DNA of 35,476 nucleotides from Gammaproteobacteria bacterium (GTDB lineage Bacteria; Pseudomonadota; Gammaproteobacteria; Steroidobacterales; Steroidobacteraceae). The DNA lies in assembly GCA_021773365.1 (NCBI GenBank), contig JAJFKF010000067.1:1-35476 (forward strand). The letters are read 5' to 3'. The position numbers and the translations under genes are program-made. The stretch's first letter is position 1, and each line of letters starts with the position of its first letter. The notes below the pieces were generated by a model. It was not told the DNA's origin. It worked only from the letters and a program-made list of their open reading frames with translations, and did no database searches. Of the stretch, positions 1-10,423 are shown in pieces.

Positions 1-336
1 CGTATCCGGCACTGGCCCGTCAGGCTAAACGCGAGGGCGCGCAGATTTTGTTCTGGGATGAGTCTGGTTTTCGCGCTGACACCGTGCATGGTAAGACTTG
101 GGGATTGCGCGGCCAGACACCCATTGTTTATCGACCCGGGCAACGCCCCCGAATTGAATCCGGATGAATTGGTCTGGAGTCATGTCAAACGCACCGGCAC
201 GGCGCGACGGCCGCTGCAACAAGGCGAGAAGCTTGCCGGACGCATCGACCAACAACTCGCCGACGTTCGCGACGATCCAAAGCTCGTCCGGTCATTTTTC
301 CAAGCTCCTTCCGTCGCCTATATTCGTGACTGCTGA
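1..336 (+). pseudogene. IS630-family transposase remnant, internally deleted
   Basis: Two pieces of one transposase lie in different frames. The first, open from base 3 to a TGA at 165-167, has the DDE-type segment FWDESGFRAD followed by a WGLRGQTP stretch. The second, reading to a TGA at 334-336, has the C-terminal block APELNPDELVWSHVKRTG and ends SVAYIRDC, typical of IS630 transposases. In intact members about 70 residues, including the second catalytic Asp, lie between these blocks. Here they are fused near 138-152 with a frame change, so the gene is dead. The N-terminal part lies left of the window. I could not identify a terminal inverted repeat or the IS subgroup. Confidence 0.8.
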
Positions 337-392
337 GTAAGTAAGTGCCATTGGGGCTAAGCCGGGTGTACGATGCGGTGCCATCCCTGCCC

Positions 393-1061
393 ATGACCCG
401 ACCACGCCAGCTCAATCTGCCCGATAGCGCCATTCTCGCCACAGGTGCTGACGCTCGCAGATTTGCGCCCTCGGCCGAACGCAATGCCGCCTCGGTTCTG
501 GCTGAACTGCAGCGGGTCGCCCCCGAAAGAGGCCGAGTGCTGGAACTGGCTTCCGGCACCGGGCAGCATGCGGCCTGTTTCGCCGCCGCGCTGTCTGGCC
601 TGATCTGGCAACCCACTGATGTCAGTCCAGATGCCCTGACGAGTATCAAGGCCTGGGCCAGTTCCGCAGATCTTCCCAACCTGCGCGCACCGCTGCTGCT
701 GAATGCCGCTCAGCCGGGATGGGCGGCCGACCACCAGGGCTACGATCTGACGCTTACAGTGAATCTTCTGCATCTGATCAGCACGATCGAGGCACAGACG
801 GTGGTCGCCGGCATGGCCGGGTCGCTGACGCCCGGCGGCACGGCACTGATCTATGGTCCGTTCAAACGAGAGGGTCAGCTCACCAGTGCGGGTGACAGGC
901 AGTTCGATGCCAGCCTGCGTGCCCAGGATCCGGCCATTGGCTACAAGGACGTTGCAGAGGTCATCGAATGGGGCAGGGTAGCAGGACTGACGCTGCTGCA
1001 GCGCATCGACATGCCCGCCAACAATCTGATGCTGGTGCTGGGCAACGCCGGGTTGCGCTAG
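393..1061 (+). CDS. DUF938-type SAM-dependent methyltransferase
   Basis: A 222-residue protein resembling the DUF938 family of class I SAM methyltransferases. The N-terminus has the family block RFAPSAERN, followed by the SAM-binding motif I LELASGTGQHAA and an acidic strand end (QPTDVS). Further on are NLLHLI and a GGTALIYGPFKREG stretch, which match the family pattern. Its substrate is unknown. The frame is open back to 345, but the ATG at 393 places the start just before the conserved region, so I prefer it. No Shine-Dalgarno sequence is obvious. The gene stands alone between the transposase remnant and the metal operon, and nothing links it to either. Confidence 0.8.
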   Translation: MTRPRQLNLPDSAILATGADARRFAPSAERNAASVLAELQRVAPERGRVLELASGTGQHAACFAAALSGLIWQPTDVSPDALTSIKAWASSADLPNLRAPLLLNAAQPGWAADHQGYDLTLTVNLLHLISTIEAQTVVAGMAGSLTPGGTALIYGPFKREGQLTSAGDRQFDASLRAQDPAIGYKDVAEVIEWGRVAGLTLLQRIDMPANNLMLVLGNAGLR

Positions 1062-1099
1062 AGCCTGTCCGGCGATGGTTTCCCTGAAGTCGAAGTCGG

Positions 1100-1138
1100 G
1101 CACAAATGGGCCGCGAAGGCCGCATTGCTGATTTGTGC
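1100..1138. repeat. Intergenic inverted repeat (hairpin) after the methyltransferase
   Basis: GCACAAAT at 1100-1107 is perfectly complementary to ATTTGTGC at 1131-1138. Between them a GGCC-GCGAA-GGCC segment can form a smaller inner stem. There is no T-run after it, so a classical intrinsic terminator is not supported. It could be a transcript-end structure, a dispersed intergenic repeat or an old mobile-element end. I see no second copy in this window. Confidence 0.4.
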
Positions 1139-1153
1139 ACATGAAGTTCCGGT

Positions 1154-1190
1154 CATTGACTTGCCTTTTCACACGTCAATGGACTATAAA
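1154..1190 (+). promoter_or_regulatory. Promoter with CATTGAC/GTCAATG dyad before the metal operon
   Basis: A perfect 7-bp inverted repeat, CATTGAC at 1154-1160 and GTCAATG at 1175-1181, is separated by 14 bases. Just downstream is a good -10-like TATAAA at 1185-1190. A weak -35 (TTGCCT, 1161-1166) lies 18 bp upstream of it, and the better TTGACT at 1156 would leave a 23-bp spacer. The dyad covers the -35 area, as expected for an operator. Which regulator binds is unknown, and no regulator gene is adjacent. Confidence 0.45.
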
Positions 1191-1196
1191 ATTCAA

Positions 1197-1619
1197 ATGT
1201 TTAGCCTGTGCACCCTCCGCACGGTCGTTCACTGGCTGGTGCTGGCGTCGCTCCTTGCGAGCCCCTACGGGGCTGGTGCGTCGATCGCACCGGCAGCCGG
1301 CGCAGCCTGCGAGACGGTGTGTCCATGCGACAGCGTGGATATACAGACATCAGACAGCGTTGCTGAGTCCTGTGGTAATGAACCATGCTGCACGGGCGCT
1401 GAGCACTCCTCTTCTCAGGGCAATCATTCCGGGGCGGGTGCTTGCGCCGATGGTTGCACCGAGTGCGACTGCTGCCCCAGCGTGATGCCGGGCGTCATGT
1501 TCTCGTTCACGGCACTTTCCTTCGCGCCCGCGCATCCGGTGATGATGCGCATCTGGGCTGATGTTCCCATCCGGGGTGTCTTCTCCGGCACCTTTCGTCC
1601 TCCCAAGTCCTTCACCTGA
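1197..1619 (+). CDS. Small cysteine-rich exported protein, probable periplasmic metal binder
   Basis: A 140-residue protein. From the ATG at 1197 the N-terminus is a signal peptide (hydrophobic WLVLASLLASP, then small residues up to about GAGA). The mature part has ten cysteines in clusters (ETVCPCD, NEPCC, CTECDCC) plus some His, and ends RPPKSF. Small Cys/His-rich exported proteins with a similar tail often precede Czc/Cus-type efflux genes (CzcI-like). I infer a periplasmic metal-binding or sensing role. Upstream in-frame starts at 1125 and 1179 exist, but only 1197 leaves the signal peptide at the N-terminus. The likely transcription start falls almost on this ATG, so the transcript may be leaderless. 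Family membership is not certain. Confidence 0.6.
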   Translation: MFSLCTLRTVVHWLVLASLLASPYGAGASIAPAAGAACETVCPCDSVDIQTSDSVAESCGNEPCCTGAEHSSSQGNHSGAGACADGCTECDCCPSVMPGVMFSFTALSFAPAHPVMMRIWADVPIRGVFSGTFRPPKSFT

Positions 1620-1687
1620 TCGTTTCGGTAACGTTTTTCAGGTAGACGCCTTCGCCTTGTGCGCAGTCGTTGATGAAGGAGAATTCC

Positions 1688-2923
1688 ATGTTGAGACGGA
1701 GTCTGGTCGGGCTCCTGCTCTGTGTGCCAATGACACCGTCGTTGGTGCTGGCCCAGCAGGTAGAACAAGCCGCCCACAAGGTCACCTTTGAACAGGCGCT
1801 GACCATTGCGCGCCAACGTAGTCCCGCGATTGTCACCGCGCGTGCGCGGGTGGAAGAAGCCGGCGGTCAACTGCGTGCAGCCTCCGTCTGGCCGCTGAAT
1901 CCGGCGCTGGCCGCCACCGCCAAACCGCGTCGGGATGTAGCCGATCCTGCTGATGACTGGTCGGTGGGGGTCACCCAGTGGTTCGAATTGGGCGGTCAGC
2001 GCGGTGATCGACGTGCAGGTGCACAGGCGGGCATTGCCGCCGCGATTGCACGCGGCGAGGACACCGAACGACTGGTATTGCGCGAAGTGGCAGGGGCATT
2101 CGTCGAGGTGCTGTACTGGCAGCGGCGCATGACGCTCGCTGAAGAGAATCTGCGCATTGTCAGTCAGGTTGCCCAGGTGGCGAAGCAACGCCATGAGGCT
2201 GGAGACACCGGTGGTCTCGATGAATCTGTTGCCGCCCTGTCGCTGGCGCGCACCCGGGCTGAAGAGGCTCGAACCCGCGCTGCGCTTGATCAGGCGGCAG
2301 GCCGGCTCAAGATTCTGCTCGACTTCGATGCCCCTGCCCGATTATCGGTGCAGGGCGATCTGCGCCAGCTGGCGCAGTTTGGCGTAACCGCGCCGCCGGA
2401 TATTGACAGCCGGCCTGATGTGCGTGCTCTGGCGGCAGAGGTTCGCCAGGCCGGGTCTGCAGTCGACCTCGGGCGTGCCGCGCGCGTTCCAAATGTCGGT
2501 GTTGGCGTTCACTACGTACGCGAAGGCGGGATCGATGCAGTTGAAGGCTCTCTGTCCGTCGCCGTGCCCGTGTTTGACCGCGGGCAGGGCAGTACGGCAA
2601 TTGCGCGGGCGCGTCGCGGGCGACTGAACACCGAACTGGAGGGCATCCGGCGCCGCGTTGCAGTTGAAGTTGACGTTGCCAGCGCCACCTATCGGCGGCT
2701 CAGTCTGGCTGCACGGCGCTTTGAGGAAACCGGCCTGGCGCCGCTGGATTACGCCGGACGCCTCGCGACGGCCAGTTATGAGGCAGGCGCCATTCCGCTG
2801 GTCGAGCTGCTGACCATCCACCGCGAGCTGGTTGAGGCAAAACTCGACTACGCGAAGCTGTTGCTGGAAGCGGCAACAGCGCAGGTCGAGTTGAAGGCCA
2901 GCACCGATTCCTGGGGGCCATGA
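1688..2923 (+). CDS. TolC-family outer-membrane factor of a heavy-metal RND efflux system (CzcC/CusC-like)
   Basis: A 411-residue protein with a signal peptide (hydrophobic LVGLLLCVPM, cleavage near LAQQ) and the two long coiled-coil repeats of outer-membrane efflux proteins. One begins TFEQALTIARQRSPAI, and each half carries long Ala/Arg/Glu-rich helices. The trimer would form the outer-membrane channel and periplasmic tunnel of the tripartite pump. The ATG at 1688 is chosen because AAGGAG at 1676-1681 lies 6 bases before it. TTG 1670 and ATG 1673 are in frame but overlap that site. It is followed after 44 bases by the adaptor gene, in the CBA order typical of metal-efflux operons. Confidence 0.88.
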   Translation: MLRRSLVGLLLCVPMTPSLVLAQQVEQAAHKVTFEQALTIARQRSPAIVTARARVEEAGGQLRAASVWPLNPALAATAKPRRDVADPADDWSVGVTQWFELGGQRGDRRAGAQAGIAAAIARGEDTERLVLREVAGAFVEVLYWQRRMTLAEENLRIVSQVAQVAKQRHEAGDTGGLDESVAALSLARTRAEEARTRAALDQAAGRLKILLDFDAPARLSVQGDLRQLAQFGVTAPPDIDSRPDVRALAAEVRQAGSAVDLGRAARVPNVGVGVHYVREGGIDAVEGSLSVAVPVFDRGQGSTAIARARRGRLNTELEGIRRRVAVEVDVASATYRRLSLAARRFEETGLAPLDYAGRLATASYEAGAIPLVELLTIHRELVEAKLDYAKLLLEAATAQVELKASTDSWGP

Positions 2924-2967
2924 TGCGTTTACCGAATTCCACCGATTTCTGAAGGGAGATATTTCTC

Positions 2968-4698
2968 ATGCGTTTATTAATGACTACCGCTTTGGCCGCC
3001 CTGGCAATTGCACTTGGCGGTTGCGGCCAGAAAACTGAATCGATGGCGCCTGCGTCATCGGAACAATCCGCAAACCAGGCAGCTGCACCGGCTGCGCCAG
3101 CCGCGGCGCCCGCTGACTGGTGCAAGGGTCACGGCGTTCCCGAGTCCAGTTGTACCGTGTGCAACCCCGAGTTGATTCCGCAGTTCAAGGAGGCGGGAGA
3201 CTGGTGTGAGGCGCATGGTTATCCGGAGTCGGTGTGCCCGACCTGCAATCCGCAGTCGCCACCAACTGCCGGTGGCGCCGAGCCCGCTGACTGGTGCAAG
3301 GGCCACGGCGTTCCTGAGTCCAGTTGCACCGTGTGCAATCCCGAGTTGATTCCGCAGTTTAAGAAGGCGGGAGACTGGTGTGAGGCGCATGGCTATCCGG
3401 AGTCGGTGTGCCCGACCTGCAATCCGCAGTCGCCGCCAACTGCCGGTGGAGCCGAGCCTGCCGACTGGTGCATTGAACACGGTTTGCCTGAATCAAAGTG
3501 CGCCAAGTGCAATCCGGCACTCGCAGATCAGTTCAAGGCAGCCGGGGACTGGTGCGCGGCACATGGACTCCCGGAGTCTGCCTGTCCGATATGCAATCCG
3601 CAGCAACCTCCGGCCGGGGTTGAAAAGGCGGCGCTCGAGGCGCGCACGGTGCGATTCCGCAGCCCCGACGTAGAGGCGGCTGCAGGCATAGAGACCGTCG
3701 ATGCACAGAGCAGTGAGACGGCAGCCACGGTGAGTTGCACGGCGCGGATCTCGTTCGATGAGAACCGTACGGCTGACGTGCGGGCCATTATTCCCGGCAT
3801 CATCCGCAACGTACGCGTGCCGATCGGCGCAGAGGTGAGCAAGGGCGCGGCGCTGTTTGAACTCGAAAGTACCGAGGTGAGCCAGATTCAGGGTCAGCTG
3901 CAGACTGCGCGGGAACAGATCCGCACTGCGCAGGCGAATCTGGAGCGGCAGCGCAAGCTCCATGCCAGCGATATTGCATCCGCCCGGCAGGTTGAACTTG
4001 CCGAGCAGGAGCTGGCGGCGGCGCAGTCCCAGGCCTATTCGGCGGAGGCCACACTGCGCATGGCGGGGGCGTCACAGGTTTCGCCGTCCGGGCGCTACAC
4101 GCTGGTGGCTCCGCTCGCGGGCACAGTGGTTCGGCGTCCGGCTGTCGTCGGCGTGCTGGCCACTGCGGAGACCTCGCTGGCCACCATTGCGGACACCTCG
4201 ACGATGTGGGCGTTGTGTGATGTGCCGGAGTCGGATGCCTTTCGTGTATCGCTGGGGCAGAAGATGTATGTGACCATCGGTGATAGCGAATCGCTGCCGG
4301 GCATCATCACCTGGATCGCCGCCGAGGTGGATCCGCGTACGCGCACGCTGGTCGCGCGGGCAGATCTGTCCAATCCGCACGGACGCCTGAAGGCAAACCA
4401 GTTTGCCAGTGCCCGCATCGAGACCCGGGGATCGCGCAATGCGGTATCAGTGCCGCGTTCGGCGGTACAACGCGTCGACAAGCAGGAAGTGGTCTTCGTG
4501 CGCACGGCCCAGGGGGTGTATGAACCACGTGTGGTTGAGCGGCTGGGTGGCGGTCCTGTTGTCCAGGTCCTGGGCCGGATCGCGAAAGGCGACGCTGTGG
4601 TGACCACCGGTGCAGTCCTGCTGCGGACCGAGATCATGCCGGGCAGCATCGGTGCCGGCTGCTGTGAGGTTGAGCCGGTTACCCAGGCACGGAACTGA
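2968..4698 (+). CDS. RND periplasmic adaptor (CzcB/CusB-like lipoprotein) with six N-terminal CX2HX6CX2C modules
   Basis: A 576-residue membrane-fusion protein. The signal peptide ends in a lipobox (LGGC, Cys19), so it should be lipid-anchored. Residues about 50-215 hold six modules of the form DWCxxHGxPESxCxxCNP (Cys-X2-His-X6-Cys-X2-Cys), arranged as three pairs. The rest is a standard adaptor: a barrel-sandwich half (ADVRAIIPGIIRNVRVPIG), an alpha-hairpin rich in Gln/Ala/Arg, the second half (LVAPLAGTVVRRPAV), a beta-barrel (DPRTRTLVARADL) and a membrane-proximal domain. The tail carries another Cys pair (GAGCCE). The extra modules probably bind metal and hand it to the pump. GGGAGA precedes the start. 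The stop is 2 bases before the RND gene. Confidence 0.9.
   Translation: MRLLMTTALAALAIALGGCGQKTESMAPASSEQSANQAAAPAAPAAAPADWCKGHGVPESSCTVCNPELIPQFKEAGDWCEAHGYPESVCPTCNPQSPPTAGGAEPADWCKGHGVPESSCTVCNPELIPQFKKAGDWCEAHGYPESVCPTCNPQSPPTAGGAEPADWCIEHGLPESKCAKCNPALADQFKAAGDWCAAHGLPESACPICNPQQPPAGVEKAALEARTVRFRSPDVEAAAGIETVDAQSSETAATVSCTARISFDENRTADVRAIIPGIIRNVRVPIGAEVSKGAALFELESTEVSQIQGQLQTAREQIRTAQANLERQRKLHASDIASARQVELAEQELAAAQSQAYSAEATLRMAGASQVSPSGRYTLVAPLAGTVVRRPAVVGVLATAETSLATIADTSTMWALCDVPESDAFRVSLGQKMYVTIGDSESLPGIITWIAAEVDPRTRTLVARADLSNPHGRLKANQFASARIETRGSRNAVSVPRSAVQRVDKQEVVFVRTAQGVYEPRVVERLGGGPVVQVLGRIAKGDAVVTTGAVLLRTEIMPGSIGAGCCEVEPVTQARN
3109..3630 (+). repeat. Three tandem 174-bp coding repeats in the adaptor gene
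   Basis: Units begin at 3109, 3283 and 3457, each exactly 174 bp (58 codons) after the last, and each encodes two CX2HX6CX2C modules. Units 1 and 2 differ at only a few, mostly synonymous, positions, so their duplication or gene conversion is recent. Unit 3 keeps the metal-ligand pattern but has diverged elsewhere. The copy number may vary between strains by slippage or recombination. Confidence 0.9.
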
Positions 4699-4700
4699 GC

Positions 4701-7798
<3,098 letters not shown>

Positions 7799-7802
<4 letters not shown>

Positions 7803-8344
7803 GGCGCACCCATCTCATCGGCATTCTGATCGTCGCGCAAGTGGCGTTGCTTGGTCTGTATGTCTGGGTGCAGACCGCACGGCAGGCGGATAGCAGTCGC
7901 GAGGAAGTCGCGTTGTCTGCAGCGCCAGGCATACGCGTAAGCGGGCAGCTTCCGCAGTTATCGCTCGTTCGTTCCGACGGTTCGCAGTTTGAGCTGTCAT
8001 TGCAGCGGCCGACACTGGTGCATTTCTGGGCCAGCTGGTGTCCGCCCTGTCGTGCGGAACTGCCGGATCTCCTGGCATTGCCGGACAGACAATCAGTAGA
8101 TGTGGTGGCGGTATCGCTCGACAGCGAATGGAGGGCTATCGAACGGTTTCCAGGCGGAAGCGACGCCCGTGTGGTCATGGGGAATGCACGGCAGGTTCGG
8201 CGATTGCTCGATGTGCATACGCTGCCGGTGACGTACCTAGTGGCCCCGGGCGGCGGACTGCAGCTGCGTTTTGATGGCGCGAGGAGCTGGGGCGACTTGG
8301 CGTGGCAGGTTTCAGGCGCGATGATGGAAGGGGCGTCGCGATGA
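7799..8344 (+). CDS. TlpA/ResA-like membrane-anchored thioredoxin
   Basis: A 181-residue protein with an N-terminal transmembrane anchor (hydrophobic run after MRRTHLIG) and a periplasmic thioredoxin fold. It has the redox motif W80-C-P-P-C84 preceded by HFWAS, and the cis-proline loop as TLPVTYLV. TlpA-type proteins reduce or exchange disulfides in periplasmic partners. Its start overlaps the RND stop by 4 bases (ATGA at 7799-7802), so the two are translationally coupled. The preceding genes encode proteins with many periplasmic cysteines. I infer that it may keep those metal-binding thiols reduced. Confidence 0.85.
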
Positions 8345-8666
8345 CTGTTAGGAGCATGATTTGAGTGCGAAACAGTCCATACGTGACACGTGTCGCATTT
8401 TATGCTTAAACTCCGGGGCACACTCGCCACGCTCGCAGTCGTGGACATAATCCGGAATGAGGTAGTGCAGGAGGAGCCGGGAATGAAAACGTAGCCATCG
8501 TATCGTTGATGGTTGTTGAATGAATGCCCCGCCATTTTATGCGTTGAACGCGGCGTTCGGCACAGCACTGTTTCCATACGCAGGCAATGACATAGCCAGG
8601 CGGGCCGGCTCAGGCCGGAAGGGGTTGGCTCTAGATATAAGGTAATTTGTCAGGGATCACAGCGTC
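8345..8666. other. Intergenic region with several dyads before the two-partner secretion genes
   Basis: No convincing gene lies in these 322 bases. Visible structure includes GACTGTT 8343-8349 paired with AACAGTC 8371-8377, a perfect 10-bp palindrome GACACGTGTC at 8385-8394, overlapping GCGTT/AACGC dyads at 8541-8558, and a GGCCGG direct repeat near 8604-8616. A TATAAG at 8636-8641 could be the -10 for the secretion pair, but I see no good -35. An AGGGA at 8652-8656 is a usable ribosome site for the ATG at 8667. Confidence 0.5.
8541..8558. promoter_or_regulatory. Overlapping dyads, possible operator for the secretion operon
   Basis: GCGTT-G-AACGC (8541-8551) overlaps GAACGC-G-GCGTTC (8546-8558), and both are perfect inverted repeats. 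They lie about 110 bases before the TpsB start, where a transcription factor might bind. They could also be a small hairpin. No regulator gene is nearby to tie to them. Confidence 0.3.
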
Positions 8667-10376
8667 ATGAAGATCAGTGCAATGTCAGGCGTATTTTCTT
8701 TCTGCGCCCTTGTTTTTACCGCGGGCACCGTGGTGGTTTGTACCCCGGCTCACGCCCAGACCCCGCCGGATGCCGGATCAGTGTTGCGGCAAATCGAAAA
8801 GCAGCAGCAAAAGCCGCTGCCGCCAAAGTCAGACCCGCAGTTTGTGCCTCCGCCACCGCTGCGTTCCCTGGGGGGCGCCACCGTTACCGTGACGGCCTTT
8901 CGCTTCGCCGGTAATACGCTTCTGACCAACGATGAAATTGCCCCGGCGGTCACGGGCTTCATCGGGCATCCGCTGGATTTCACCGAGTTGCAGAATGCCG
9001 CCATTGCCGTGGCGAACGCCTACCGCGAAGCGGGCTGGGTGGTGCGTGCCTATTTGCCCGAGCAGGACGTTACGGGTGGAACAATCACCATCCAGATCGT
9101 TGAGGCCCGGCTCGGCGCGATTGGCGTCGAAGGTCCGGTTACGCGTATTTCCGCCTCGCGGGTACAGCGCTTCGTCGAGTCTGTGCAGGCGCCCGGCGCC
9201 GCGCTGAATGCCTCGGCGCTCGATCGGGGTCTTCTGCTGATCAATGACCTGCCTGGAGTAAGCGCAAGCGGGCGGTTGCGGGAAGGCCTGCATCAGGCCG
9301 AGACCGACCTTGTATTGACGGTCCAGGATGATCCATTGGTCGACGGCAACCTGATTGTCGACAATGTGGGTTCGCGCTTCACCGGCGCCGCGCGGATCAT
9401 TGCCGCCGCAAGCCTGAACGGCCGGTTCGGGCTTGGCGACCAGGCCGATGTTCTGTTGCTTCACAGTAAGGGCAGCGACTACGCCCGCGTGGCATATTCG
9501 CTGGCTGTCGGCAGTCGCGGCTGGCGTGTCGGTGCGAATGCCTCGCGCCTGAACTACGATATCGTGACGCGTGACTTTGCGGCGCTGGATGTCCACGGCG
9601 ACTCCACCACCATGGGTGTGGAGGCGAGCTACCCGCTGTTGCGCTCGCGCCTGAAGAACCTGTATTTCGGGTTCAATGGTCAAAACAGGGCCTTTGACAA
9701 CGAATCGGCGGGTGAGACGACGACGGATTACTCGGTGCGGACTGTCAGCGTTGGTTTGTACGGCAATATGTACGACAGGTTCTACGGCGGTGGCGCCACC
9801 AGCGCCAGCATCGAGATGGTGCAGGGCGACGTGGATCTGGGTGGTTCGCCCAACCAGTCCGTCGATGCTTTGACCACCCGGACTGCAGGAAGCTTCAACA
9901 AGTTCCGTTTTTCGGCCTCACGGCTGCAGGTTCTCACCAACCGCGTTTCACTCTATGCCGGAATTTCAGGTCAACTGGCCAGCAAGAATCTCGACTCCTC
10001 CGAGAAACTCTATCTTGGTGGGTCGACCGGTGTGCGTGCCTATCCGCAGGACGAGGGTGGCGGCAGTGAAGGTGTGCTGCTGACGCTCGAAGCGCGCACC
10101 CAGCTACCGGGAAACTTTAGCCTGACGGGTTTTCTCGACGGTGGCTCCGTGCGCATCAACAAGGACAACGATATCCTCGGCGCGGTAGCCGATAATACCA
10201 ATACGTTTAAGGGTGCCGGGCTGTCCGTTGGGTGGACTGCAGGCTTCGGCTTGAACATCAGGGCCACCCTGGCTCACCGCCTCGGAGACAACCCCAATCC
10301 CACCAGTGCGGGTGACGATCAGGACGGCTCCCTGGTCAAGAACCGCTTCTGGGTGCAGGCCAGCATGTCCTTTTGA
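8667..10376 (+). CDS. Two-partner secretion outer-membrane transporter (TpsB, FhaC/ShlB family)
   Basis: A 569-residue protein with a signal peptide (to about HAQT) and a Pro/Gln-rich linker (QKPLPPKSDPQFVPPPP). Two POTRA domains follow (from VTVTAFRFAGNTLLTNDE, then AIGVEGPV), and then a 16-strand-type barrel ending in a terminal Phe (QASMSF). The loop-6 signature is present as V456-R-A-Y-P. Most relatives have R-G-Y, so Gly to Ala is a mild change, and the key Arg is kept. TpsB proteins export their TpsA partner across the outer membrane without nucleotide energy. The giant TpsA gene begins about 50 bases downstream, so the two are surely a pair. Confidence 0.92.
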   Translation: MKISAMSGVFSFCALVFTAGTVVVCTPAHAQTPPDAGSVLRQIEKQQQKPLPPKSDPQFVPPPPLRSLGGATVTVTAFRFAGNTLLTNDEIAPAVTGFIGHPLDFTELQNAAIAVANAYREAGWVVRAYLPEQDVTGGTITIQIVEARLGAIGVEGPVTRISASRVQRFVESVQAPGAALNASALDRGLLLINDLPGVSASGRLREGLHQAETDLVLTVQDDPLVDGNLIVDNVGSRFTGAARIIAAASLNGRFGLGDQADVLLLHSKGSDYARVAYSLAVGSRGWRVGANASRLNYDIVTRDFAALDVHGDSTTMGVEASYPLLRSRLKNLYFGFNGQNRAFDNESAGETTTDYSVRTVSVGLYGNMYDRFYGGGATSASIEMVQGDVDLGGSPNQSVDALTTRTAGSFNKFRFSASRLQVLTNRVSLYAGISGQLASKNLDSSEKLYLGGSTGVRAYPQDEGGGSEGVLLTLEARTQLPGNFSLTGFLDGGSVRINKDNDILGAVADNTNTFKGAGLSVGWTAGFGLNIRATLAHRLGDNPNPTSAGDDQDGSLVKNRFWVQASMSF

Positions 10377-10423
10377 ACTGCAGGTATCACTCCCGGAATC
10401 ACGCCATGAACACAGAGGTCAGC

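Noticed and set aside
185-679. Reverse-strand open frame over the transposase remnant and methyltransferase
   Set aside because: No family features, and it crosses two unrelated supported features.
1154-1190. MerR/CueR-type copper promoter
   Set aside because: The characteristic 19-20 bp spacer with an internal dyad of the CueR kind is absent; the dyad here sits around the -35 with a different sequence.
3055-3480. Reverse-strand open frame over the adaptor repeats
   Set aside because: It only mirrors the 174-bp repeats of the real gene and shows no independent family features.
3109-3630. Possible CRISPR-like array from regularly spaced repeats
   Set aside because: The repeats are in-frame coding units of 174 bp with no unique spacers and no cas genes nearby.
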